Shown here: positions 20,405-27,733 of the stretch, one piece after another | Position numbering within the stretch: position 1 is the stretch's first letter | Layout of the letters: each line of letters begins with the position of its first letter | Source of the DNA: Flavobacteriales bacterium | GTDB lineage: Bacteria > Bacteroidota > Bacteroidia > Flavobacteriales_F > PHOS-HE28 | NCBI GenBank assembly: GCA_026129465.1 | Contig: JAHCIA010000001.1 | Coordinates: 3,672,001-3,736,000 of the forward strand | Direction of reading: 5' to 3' | Length of the DNA stretch: 64,000 nucleotides | Translations under genes and position numbers: made by a program | Notes under the pieces: generated by a model | What the model was told of the DNA's origin: nothing | Seen by the model: the letters and a program-made list of their open reading frames with translations, nothing else | The model's database searches: none

Positions 20405-23251
20405 TTACGGCTGGATCACCAGTCGCTGGGTGTACTGGGCATCACCTGCGATGATGTTCACCATGTACACGCCTGCGGCGAGGTCACCGTTGAGGTCGAG
20501 CACCGTGTAGAGGTGGCCACCCTGGGCCGCCACTTCACGCGCCACGATGCGCTTGCCGCTGAGGTCGTAGATGTCCACGGCCACGGTCTCCACATCGGCC
20601 GCCACCTCATCCAGGGTCAGCCACAGTTGCTGACCGTTGTTGGGGTTGGGCCACATGTTGAGCGTGATGTTCTCCATGGCCATGTTCTCGTTGCCGGGTG
20701 CGGCCGCAGGTGCGATGGTCACGTCGCAAACCCAGCCCCAGTCGCACCAGGTGGTGCCACCGTCCTTGCTGGCGCGCACGCGCACCTGGTAGGTGCTGCC
20801 GACCAGCAAGGGATCGCCCTGGCTGGCGGGCCAGTTCAGATGCCTTTGCACGTTGTTCGAGAAGCGGGTGAAGAGGTATGCCTCATCCGCGTTGCTGAAC
20901 TCGAACTCGTACTTGTTGGCACCGGCCACCGAGCGGGCATACAGGCGGTTGGCCGCGCTGTTGGGTCCACCGAAGGTGCGGGATACACCACAGCTGAAGT
21001 TGGGGTGGTCCGGGATGTCGTTCAGACCCGTGGGCGGGCAAAGGGCCAGCGTCGGATCGAGCGTAACGCGGCAGGCGGGGCCATACTCACCGTTACCGGT
21101 GAAGGATCCGTTGGCCACGCCGCGGATGCGCACGTTGTACAGCACGCCATCCTGCAGCTGGCTGGCTACTGCCCAGTTGTTCAGCTTGATGTGGGCGGCA
21201 CGCAGCGCGTTGTTGGGCGCGAAGCCATCGCTCACCGCGTGGGTACGCAGCTTGCGGAAGCTCAGCGAGCCGTTCGGGTCGAAGAACCAGAACTCATAAC
21301 CGCTGTTGGCGTTGTTCACACCGAATTGGGCGCTCACCGTCGCGTTCTCCGTGGCCACCAGGTAGTCGCCGCTGGTCCACCAGTAGCGATCGCAGCTGGT
21401 GTAGATCGGGCGGTCCGTGCCCACTGGCAGGCACCAGCTTTCGCCGGGGGTCAGCGTGCTCAGCGTAGCGGCGGAGTTCACGAAGTTGTTCAGGTTGTCG
21501 ATGATGCGATCACCATCGACCGTGCGCAGGGTGTAACCACCTGTGAAGTTGTCGGACGGCCAGTCCATGCCATCGCCGAAGCTGTCATAGACCTCCAGGC
21601 GGTAGCAGCCGTTGGGCAGGCACAGTGGCTCCGTCCAGATCTGGCCACCCAAGCCCGGGTACGGTCCACCAAAGGCCACCAAGGAGTTGTCCCCGTCATT
21701 GAAGATCGCCCAGGTATTCTCATTCGGATAGGCGTCGAACTGGAACTCCAGGAAGGCGGTCGGGTCGGGGCATGCTGGCGGCACACAGGCATCGCTCAAC
21801 GCATCGAACTGGCTCTGGCAGAGGCCATCCCAGAAAGATTCGCAGCAGAAGGAGTCGTCCGCTATCACGGCCTCATAGGCTTCCGGGTCGCTGGCCACGC
21901 AGGGTGGGACATCCACGCAGATCACACCCGTGCAGGCGAAGCTGATCGAATCGAAGAGACCCTGGCAGGCCGGGCTCCATACCGTACAGCATGTGGGATC
22001 AAATGCGACCACTGAGCCATAGCTCACAGTGTCCTCCAATACGCAAGCAGGTGGTGGGTCGCACTCGGTGCCGCACAGATCGCCGCAGAACAGCAGGGCC
22101 TGACCGGCGCACAATTCGTCCCAGCTTACGTCGCAGCAGAAGGCATCCAAGCCGCAGATGGTATCCTCGCATACAGCGTCATCGCAGCCAGGGGTCAAGT
22201 TGGCCGTGCAGCAATCGCCACCGCCACCTGAGCAGTTAGCATCCCAGTTGGTACCCGTGGAGGTGCAAGAGGTGCAGATGTCGGCGCAGCAATCCGCGAA
22301 GGTCCAGCAGAGATCATCGCAGTTGCAGTTGCCTGGGCCGGGGTACACACCGCAGAAGCCCACGCAGCTATCGGGGTTGGGTCCGGCGCAGCCAGCATCC
22401 CAGTTGGGACCCGTGGAGGTGCAAGAGGTGCAGATGTCGGCGCAGCAATCCGCGAAGGTCCAGCAGAGATCATCGCAGTTGCAGTTGCCTGGGCCGGGGT
22501 ACACACCGCAGAAGCCCACGCAGCTATCGGGGTTGGGTCCGGCGCAGCCAGCATCCCAGTTGGGACCCGTGGAGGTGCAAGAGGTGCAGATGTCGGCGCA
22601 GCAATCCGCGAAGGTCCAGCAGAGATCATCGCAGTTGCAGTTGCCTGGGCCGGGGTACACACCGCAGAAGCCCACGCAGCTATCGGGGTTGGGTCCGGCG
22701 CAGCCAGCATCCCAGTTGGGACCCGTGGAGGTGCAAGAGGTGCAGATGTCGGCGCAGCAATCCGCGAAGGTCCAGCAGAGATCATCGCAGTTGCAGTTGC
22801 CTGGGCCGGGGTACACACCGCAGAAGCCCACGCAGCTATCGGGGTTGGGTCCGGCGCAGCCAGCATCCCAGTTGGGACCCGTGGAGGTGCAAGAGGTGCA
22901 GATGTCGGCGCAGCAATCCGCGAAGGTCCAGCAGAGATCATCGCAGTTGCAGTTGCCTGGGCCGGGGTACACACCGCAGAAGCCCACGCAGCTATCGGGG
23001 TTGGGTCCGGCGCAGCCAGCATCCCAGTTGGGACCCGTGGAGGTGCAAGAGGTGCAGATGTCGGCGCAGCAATCCGCGAAGGTCCAGCAGAGGTCATCGC
23101 AGTTGCAGTTGGGTGGGCCTCCGATGTACGTACCGCAAACGCCCACACAACTGGTATTCTGTGCGGCAGCTTCGGGTGTGTTGCCCCAATGCGCTGCCAA
23201 GAGCAGCAACACGGCGCAACATCGTGTCAAGGTCGAGAGTATCTTATCCAT
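20405..23251 (-). CDS. T9SS cargo protein with six somatomedin-B-like domains
   Basis: The 948-residue protein starts at ATG 23251 with a signal peptide (MDKILSTLTRCCAVLLLLAA..., cut after AAAQ about residue 31). Residues about 34-346 are six tandem 52-53-residue units with spacing C-x3-C-x8-C-x-C-x3-C-x5-CC-x3-C-x2-C, very close to the somatomedin-B fold of vitronectin. Residues about 347-490 hold other cysteine units of the form CC-x3-WD-x2-C. Residues about 497-858 are a module shared with the T9SS proteins at 27.4 and 35.5 kb. The last 90 residues are a T9SS sorting domain (WPNPNNGQ ... GVYMVNIIAGDAQYTQRLVIQP). It should be exported and anchored at or released from the surface. Function unknown; binding or adhesion is inferred from the repeats. 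Confidence 0.85.
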   Translation of the reverse strand: MDKILSTLTRCCAVLLLLAAHWGNTPEAAAQNTSCVGVCGTYIGGPPNCNCDDLCWTFADCCADICTSCTSTGPNWDAGCAGPNPDSCVGFCGVYPGPGNCNCDDLCWTFADCCADICTSCTSTGPNWDAGCAGPNPDSCVGFCGVYPGPGNCNCDDLCWTFADCCADICTSCTSTGPNWDAGCAGPNPDSCVGFCGVYPGPGNCNCDDLCWTFADCCADICTSCTSTGPNWDAGCAGPNPDSCVGFCGVYPGPGNCNCDDLCWTFADCCADICTSCTSTGPNWDAGCAGPNPDSCVGFCGVYPGPGNCNCDDLCWTFADCCADICTSCTSTGTNWDANCSGGGGDCCTANLTPGCDDAVCEDTICGLDAFCCDVSWDELCAGQALLFCGDLCGTECDPPPACVLEDTVSYGSVVAFDPTCCTVWSPACQGLFDSISFACTGVICVDVPPCVASDPEAYEAVIADDSFCCESFWDGLCQSQFDALSDACVPPACPDPTAFLEFQFDAYPNENTWAIFNDGDNSLVAFGGPYPGLGGQIWTEPLCLPNGCYRLEVYDSFGDGMDWPSDNFTGGYTLRTVDGDRIIDNLNNFVNSAATLSTLTPGESWCLPVGTDRPIYTSCDRYWWTSGDYLVATENATVSAQFGVNNANSGYEFWFFDPNGSLSFRKLRTHAVSDGFAPNNALRAAHIKLNNWAVASQLQDGVLYNVRIRGVANGSFTGNGEYGPACRVTLDPTLALCPPTGLNDIPDHPNFSCGVSRTFGGPNSAANRLYARSVAGANKYEFEFSNADEAYLFTRFSNNVQRHLNWPASQGDPLLVGSTYQVRVRASKDGGTTWCDWGWVCDVTIAPAAAPGNENMAMENITLNMWPNPNNGQQLWLTLDEVAADVETVAVDIYDLSGKRIVAREVAAQGGHLYTVLDLNGDLAAGVYMVNIIAGDAQYTQRLVIQP
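22214..23152 (-). repeat. Tandem 156-bp coding repeats (somatomedin-B-like units)
   Basis: Five units of exactly 156 bases recur at 156-base spacing (the marker gggccggggtacacaccgca appears near 22335, 22491, 22647, 22803 and 22959), plus one diverged N-terminal unit of 159 bases. The central copies are identical at nearly every base, including silent sites, which points to recent expansion or gene conversion. It is inside a gene and has no spacers, so it is not a CRISPR array. Confidence 0.95.
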
Positions 23252-23656
23252 GGTAACGGGGTTTTGGTTTGGGTTCACTTGTCTGCTTGGCGCTGGACAC
23301 AGGGCCAAGCATCGTAAGAACGGGTGTCCATCAATGACATCGACCGACCCATGCGGGAACCACGATGGCACGTCATGGTGGGGAAATTCCACCATGGGTC
23401 CAGCGTGCATCCTGAAATGGGGTTGGCGGGGGTCATTGTGGAGAGTAGAAAGAATGTTCCGTACCGTGGCGATCAATGCGGATCACCGACGCCTTCGTAG
23501 GATCAAGCCTGTAACAGCTTGGTCGTCAGGGTGGAAAAGCCGACCCGATGATGGGTCGCTATCAAGAAGAAATGTAGAAGGGGTGCTTGGGATTCTTCGT
23601 GTGTCTTGAGGAGGTTAGGTCAGGGCATTTGCTCGTGGAACGAATCGAGACTGGAG

Positions 23657-23687
23657 CAAATGTAGCAAAGTGATCGAAGGATGCAAG
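23657..23687 (-). promoter_or_regulatory. Candidate Bacteroidota promoter upstream of the SMB-like gene
   Basis: On the minus strand a perfect -7 box TACATTTG (23664-23657) is preceded after 19 bases by CTTG (23687-23684), close to the -33 consensus TTTG. The start codon is about 400 bases away, so the leader would be long. The rest of the 630-base spacer 23252-23881 shows no gene that I can support. Confidence 0.35.
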
Positions 23688-23881
23688 TCATATTGAAAAA
23701 CTCCTACCGAGCAGGGTACAAACACGACAACAGCGCGGACTGGATCTTCGCCGATGTACCTGTGACAGTAGTGCATGCGAGCTTTTGAGGACACCCATAC
23801 CGTACCCAACGGCTTGAAGATGCTCCTTCCCTGGTGGACGGACGAAGCCGAAACCCTTGATCGAGTTACCGACGTTGCGGC

Positions 23882-25558
23882 CTACTGGGAAACGATGTGG
23901 AAGCGGTGCATGGCAGGACGTTCGTTTCCTTCAACAAGAACGTAACTGCCGGTGGACAGACCGTTCAGGCCCAGGGTGGTCCTTCCAGTCCCCAAAGTTC
24001 CGGACCTCACCATGCCACCCAAGGCATTGAATATGCGGTACGGGGTTTCGTTGGCACTTTGGATCACGATCTGGTCCACAACCAAGTTCCCCAGGATCTG
24101 AAGGTCGCCGGCAACGGATGGCACCCCATCGGCCTGGGTCGGAAAGTCGCATGGGGGCAAGGGCACGGGATCAAGTTCCAAATACCCAACAGGCACCAAC
24201 ACTTTGTCCGCCAATCCAGGGTGGTCCGGTTCCAACCATTCCGCCATGAAGGGCCAGCCTTCTTCGGTGGTGATGATGCCTTGTGGTTGCGGGATGCCAT
24301 TGATGATGGGGTTCCGGTACGACCATACTACCTCACCTGAGTAGGTGATCTGGAACATCCAACCTTGCCTGCTGGCGCATACGAGCACATTGCCATCGCG
24401 AAGTTTCTGAGCACTGGACATGATCGGTGAAAAGAACTCGGTAGGGACCTCGGTGGCGTACCGCCAGTCATACTGGATCGGGCCGAATGCGGCACCCTCT
24501 TCCAGGATGAAGCCCCCATTCTCATCCATCGGGGGGGTGATGATGTCAACAGCACTGTAGTTGTTGCCCCCCCCCGCACGGTTGTTGAACACCATGATCT
24601 TGCCCCGATCGGGGTCATCCTCATTGAGCCCGGGCCCGAGCCACCGCGTATTGTGATTGAAGAACAACGTTTGATCTTGCTGCCCACCTCTGCCATACGC
24701 GGCCGGATTGCCCCAGCGGTACAAGAGGTCGCCCCCCATGCCGAAATTGCCACCCGTGTGTCCGGCCGCTTCTTCCGTGGTGGTGCTGTGGTCGATCACC
24801 CAAAGCTCGTTGTTGAATGGGCTGCTCAACAGTATCAGGTCCAGTTCCGGATCGTAGTAGATGGCGTTGAAATGCTGCCAATCGGGGATCCCGACCGGGA
24901 TGAAATTGAGGTCGATCAATTCCGGATGATCAGCCACCACGCCATAGTTCGGCAGGCCGGGATCATGGTCCTGGATCAGATGGTCCCAGGCGTACCAGGC
25001 CCAAACGATCTCGCCAGTATTGGGTCCGGTGGGCATGACCTCGATGATGTGGTCCGGCCATATCTCGTTGTGCGCGTACGATGTGGCATCAAAACCCTCG
25101 CTGATCGCTTCGGCCAGGGTCTTCTTCTCCCAGGCGATGATCAGCACATTGCCGTTGGGCATCACGTCAATATCGTGATGCATGCATACTTGTGGTGTGC
25201 TGTAGGCGAACTGCCAGACCACGTTGTTCGACCAATCCTTGCGTTGGACAACATGGCCCGATCCACCGGCAACGAAAGCCGGGTTGGAGGTCGCGACCGC
25301 GGTGCGCATGATGTCACCGTTGTCCATGAAGCGGAAGCCAGCCCCTGTCGTGTACAGGTCATCAGGCCATTCATGCACCAGTTGCCCGCAGGGGTTCACC
25401 AGGAAGATGGATCCCTGCTCGATCGGTTGGAACAGCATGTATCCATCGGTGGTGAGTTCGGGGTCATAGGCAAGCAGGCCGATGGTATTCTGTCCAAGTA
25501 GCCATGGATTCACGAACAAGGTTGAACAGCTTAGAAGCATCGCGCGGATCGTGGTCAT
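23882..25558 (-). CDS. Arylsulfotransferase-like (ASST family) T9SS secreted protein
   Basis: The 558-residue protein has a signal peptide (MTTIRAMLLSCSTLFVNPWLLGQ). The body resembles the arylsulfotransferase beta-propeller family: PCGQLVHEWPDD, CMHHDIDVMPNGNVLIIAWEK, DWQHFNAIYYDPELDLILLSS, WVIDHST, YSGEVVWSYRNP. Known ASST enzymes move sulfate between phenolic compounds through a histidine. Several histidines here (HHDID, WQHFN) are in suitable positions, but activity is not proven, and many Bacteroidota members are only called ASST-like. The last 75 residues form a short T9SS type sorting domain. A sulfotransferase-like gene lies 7 kb away, which may be coincidence. Confidence 0.75.
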   Translation of the reverse strand: MTTIRAMLLSCSTLFVNPWLLGQNTIGLLAYDPELTTDGYMLFQPIEQGSIFLVNPCGQLVHEWPDDLYTTGAGFRFMDNGDIMRTAVATSNPAFVAGGSGHVVQRKDWSNNVVWQFAYSTPQVCMHHDIDVMPNGNVLIIAWEKKTLAEAISEGFDATSYAHNEIWPDHIIEVMPTGPNTGEIVWAWYAWDHLIQDHDPGLPNYGVVADHPELIDLNFIPVGIPDWQHFNAIYYDPELDLILLSSPFNNELWVIDHSTTTEEAAGHTGGNFGMGGDLLYRWGNPAAYGRGGQQDQTLFFNHNTRWLGPGLNEDDPDRGKIMVFNNRAGGGNNYSAVDIITPPMDENGGFILEEGAAFGPIQYDWRYATEVPTEFFSPIMSSAQKLRDGNVLVCASRQGWMFQITYSGEVVWSYRNPIINGIPQPQGIITTEEGWPFMAEWLEPDHPGLADKVLVPVGYLELDPVPLPPCDFPTQADGVPSVAGDLQILGNLVVDQIVIQSANETPYRIFNALGGMVRSGTLGTGRTTLGLNGLSTGSYVLVEGNERPAMHRFHIVSQ

Positions 25559-25600
25559 GTCAATGGGTCTTGATCAAGGAAGTTTGGAAGGGGGCACAAG

Positions 25601-25634
25601 CAAAAATAGGGATGATCGGATCGGGAAAAGCAAC
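25601..25634 (-). promoter_or_regulatory. Promoter of the ASST-like gene
   Basis: Minus strand: a perfect -7 box TATTTTTG (25608-25601) lies 42 bases upstream of the start codon, with GTTG (25634-25631) 22 bases further up as a weak -33 box. Confidence 0.5.
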
Positions 25635-25742
25635 CGCTTGAATATGTGCTTGGACCCTGGCGGGGTGTGGAAGCGTCGAGAGGATAATCGCAAGCACAAG
25701 GGCATGGACCCGAGTCACGCCCGACTCCAAAGCGGGCACACT

Positions 25743-26153
25743 TCAATTCTGGACATGGTTGAGTGATTTGCTAAGATTCACGATGTAGACCAACAGCAAC
25801 GGATCTTCCCTCGCTGCGATGATCCTTTCACCGGGGTCGGCAAGCCGATGGCGGAACTGGCCATAGCGCGCATCGATGGCCTCTCTTGCCTGCCGCAGGT
25901 CGGGGGCCGCCTGAAGCCAATCCGGCTGTACAAAGTCCGCTGGAAGTGGGGAGTTTCGGAGTTGATTGATCCACATGTTGACGTCCTCATCACTGGCGGT
26001 CTTGATCCAAGCCACCAACTGCGCATCTTCCGGAGATAGCTGCTGGCCAGATGGAGCGTTGGGAGTGGTGGTGGTGACCTCATTGTCGCTAACGGTCCCG
26101 CATGCGCCCAGTGCGACGATCATCATGCAGGTCATGGCAGTTTTGAGTTTCAT
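25743..26153 (-). CDS. Small lipoprotein A of a three-gene paralogous set
   Basis: This 136-residue protein starts MKLKTAMTCMMIVALGAC, a lipoprotein signal with lipobox LGAC. The mature part has an S/T-rich linker and then LVAWIKTASDEDVNMWINQL followed by SPLPADFVQPDW. The lipoprotein starting at 27284 has nearly the same block (LVEWVKTASDEDLEKW, SPLPADYVAPD) and that at 26712 a diverged one (KASDQEVKEY, LPEDYVIPQ). No known domain is recognised. The three genes lie head to tail on the minus strand. This one is last and ends near the ASST-like gene. Confidence 0.8.
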   Translation of the reverse strand: MKLKTAMTCMMIVALGACGTVSDNEVTTTTPNAPSGQQLSPEDAQLVAWIKTASDEDVNMWINQLRNSPLPADFVQPDWLQAAPDLRQAREAIDARYGQFRHRLADPGERIIAAREDPLLLVYIVNLSKSLNHVQN

Positions 26154-26256
26154 GTCGTGTTGGTTCGTATGGTTCAGGTTCTGGAGAGTTCAGTGCGAGC
26201 GAATGACCGCGCATTCATGCGGTGTTCACACAGGTATTTTTTCAGGAACTGGGACA

Positions 26257-26712
26257 TCATTCGGCCCTTCGCACCGTCTCGTGGTCCTTGTACACCTGGC
26301 GCATGGCCTTGCTCTCCATCACCAATTGGCGGTAGAGCAGGGGGTGCTGGCGCACGGCGTAGACCAGGCCGTTGCCCTGCTGGCCGCTGATCTCCGGGTA
26401 GCGATCGGCGATCACCTGCGCGGCCAGTTTGGGGTGGCCCGCATCGATGATGTCCTGCGGGATCACGTAATCCTCGGGCAGTTCCATGTTCACCACTTCG
26501 CCGATGTATTCCTTCACTTCCTGGTCGCTGGCTTTGCGCATGCGTTCCACAATGAGCAGGTCCTCGCGGCTGGGCGCCTGCACCTGCAGGTCCGGGTTGT
26601 TCAGCGCCTCCTTGCGCTTGCTGTCGGTGCCACCACCGCAAGCGGAAAGCAGGGTGGTGGCCGCCACCACGGCGGTGAGCAGCAGGATGTGGGTGCGGGT
26701 GGGCTGTGTCAT
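26257..26712 (-). CDS. Small lipoprotein B of a three-gene paralogous set
   Basis: From ATG 26712 the product has 151 residues and a lipoprotein signal, MTQPTRTHILLLTAVVAATT then LLSAC. The frame is open far upstream but that part overlaps the next lipoprotein gene and lacks a signal. The mature protein carries the family block IVERMRKASDQEVKEYIGEV and LPEDYVIPQDI, and a tail RQHPLLYRQLVMESKAM that matches REDPLLLVYIV in lipoprotein A. Rich in charged residues, probably helical. Function unknown. Confidence 0.8.
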   Translation of the reverse strand: MTQPTRTHILLLTAVVAATTLLSACGGGTDSKRKEALNNPDLQVQAPSREDLLIVERMRKASDQEVKEYIGEVVNMELPEDYVIPQDIIDAGHPKLAAQVIADRYPEISGQQGNGLVYAVRQHPLLYRQLVMESKAMRQVYKDHETVRRAE

Positions 26713-26768
26713 GGTGTGGTCGTGTGATCGGGTGGGTCCAGGCATGGTGCCATGCCAAGCGCTCATGG

Positions 26769-27284
26769 TTACTGCTTGTCTCTGGTGCTGGTCGGTCGGC
26801 GGTCGATCGCGCTGTTGGCCGAAGGGGAGGGCTGCAGGCTGTTGTTCCGGTTCAGCGTGGTGCCCTGGCGTGCCTGGCCACCAGCCGCCTTGCTGTCGTA
26901 GATGGATTGGCGCACGTCCAGGATGTGCGTGCGCAGCACCTCGTTCCTGTTGCCTGCGGCCAGCAGGCCGTTCACCTCGGCGTGGCGCACGCGGTACTCT
27001 TCCAACACACTGCGCTGGTCGGGGGCCTGGGTCACCCCGTCGGGCGCCACGTAATCGGCCGGCAGTGGGCTGGAGCGCATTTGCATGTACCACTTCTCCA
27101 GGTCCTCGTCGCTGGCGGTCTTCACCCATTCCACCAGTTTGGGATCGTCAGGGGCGGTGTAGCGCCCGCTGGCAACGGTAGTTGCAGGTGTGCTGCCGTT
27201 GGTGCTTTCCTGGCCACCGTCGCAGGCGGCAAGTAGCAACAGGAGTGTGGTGGCCGCCAGGGGGGCGAAGGTGCGGAGGAACAT
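26769..27284 (-). CDS. Small lipoprotein C of a three-gene paralogous set
   Basis: The 171-residue product from ATG 27284 begins MFLRTFAPLAATTLLLLLAAC, a lipoprotein signal with lipobox LAAC. The family block is LVEWVKTASDEDLEKWYMQM then SPLPADYVAPDG. The C-terminal 50 residues are polar and low in complexity (SLQPSPSANSAIDRRPTSTRDKQ region). It is the first of the trio and starts about 90 bases from the terminator of the 27.4-kb T9SS gene. No homologue of known function comes to mind. Confidence 0.8.
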   Translation of the reverse strand: MFLRTFAPLAATTLLLLLAACDGGQESTNGSTPATTVASGRYTAPDDPKLVEWVKTASDEDLEKWYMQMRSSPLPADYVAPDGVTQAPDQRSVLEEYRVRHAEVNGLLAAGNRNEVLRTHILDVRQSIYDSKAAGGQARQGTTLNRNNSLQPSPSANSAIDRRPTSTRDKQ

Positions 27285-27365
27285 GGTCCGGGCGTATCTG
27301 GTGTTGACGGCCCCGAAAGTAAAGCGAATGCAGGCTGCGTAAAGCACGTGACCGGGGAGAAAGCG

Positions 27366-27393
27366 AAGAGCCGCCCCTTGCGGAGCGGCCCTT
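27366..27393 (-). terminator. Terminator of the second T9SS cargo gene
   Basis: Same hairpin as at 20355-20382, with one extra mismatch in the left arm (aagagccgc against gcggccctt). It lies 23 bases past the stop of the minus-strand gene. Confidence 0.7.
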
Positions 27394-27733
27394 GCTTTCG
27401 AAGGTCTTCGGACCCTTACGGCTGGATCACCAGTCGCTGGGTGTACTGGGCATCACCTGCGATGATGTTCACCATGTACATGCCGGCGGCGAGGTCACTG
27501 TTGAGGTCGAGCACCGTGTAGAGGTGGCCACCCTGGGCCGCCACTTCACGCGCCACGATGCGCTTGCCGCTGAGGTCGTAGATGTCCACGGCCACGGTCT
27601 CCACATCGGCCGCCACCTCATCCAGGCTCAGCCACAGTTGCTGACCGTTGTTGGGGTTGGGCCACAAGTTGAGCGTGATGTTCTCCATGGCCATGTTCTC
27701 GTTGCCGGGTGCGGCCGCAGGTGCGATGGTCAC
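27371..27733 (-). repeat. 363-bp direct repeat shared by two T9SS gene ends
   Basis: This segment matches 20360-20722 over its whole length at an offset of 7011 bases, with only about half a dozen differences. It covers the terminator and the last roughly 100 codons (sorting domain). Identity drops sharply beyond position 27733, so the ends look recently duplicated or gene-converted. Confidence 0.9.

Noticed and set aside
22214..23152. CRISPR array
   Set aside because: Units are 156 bases long, directly adjacent, and coding; there are no unique spacers and no cas genes.
22158..23609. Plus-strand repetitive frame with QPASQLGPVEVQEVQ-like units
   Set aside because: It is the antisense reading of the somatomedin-B-like repeats; only the minus strand has a signal peptide, ordered cysteines and a sorting domain.
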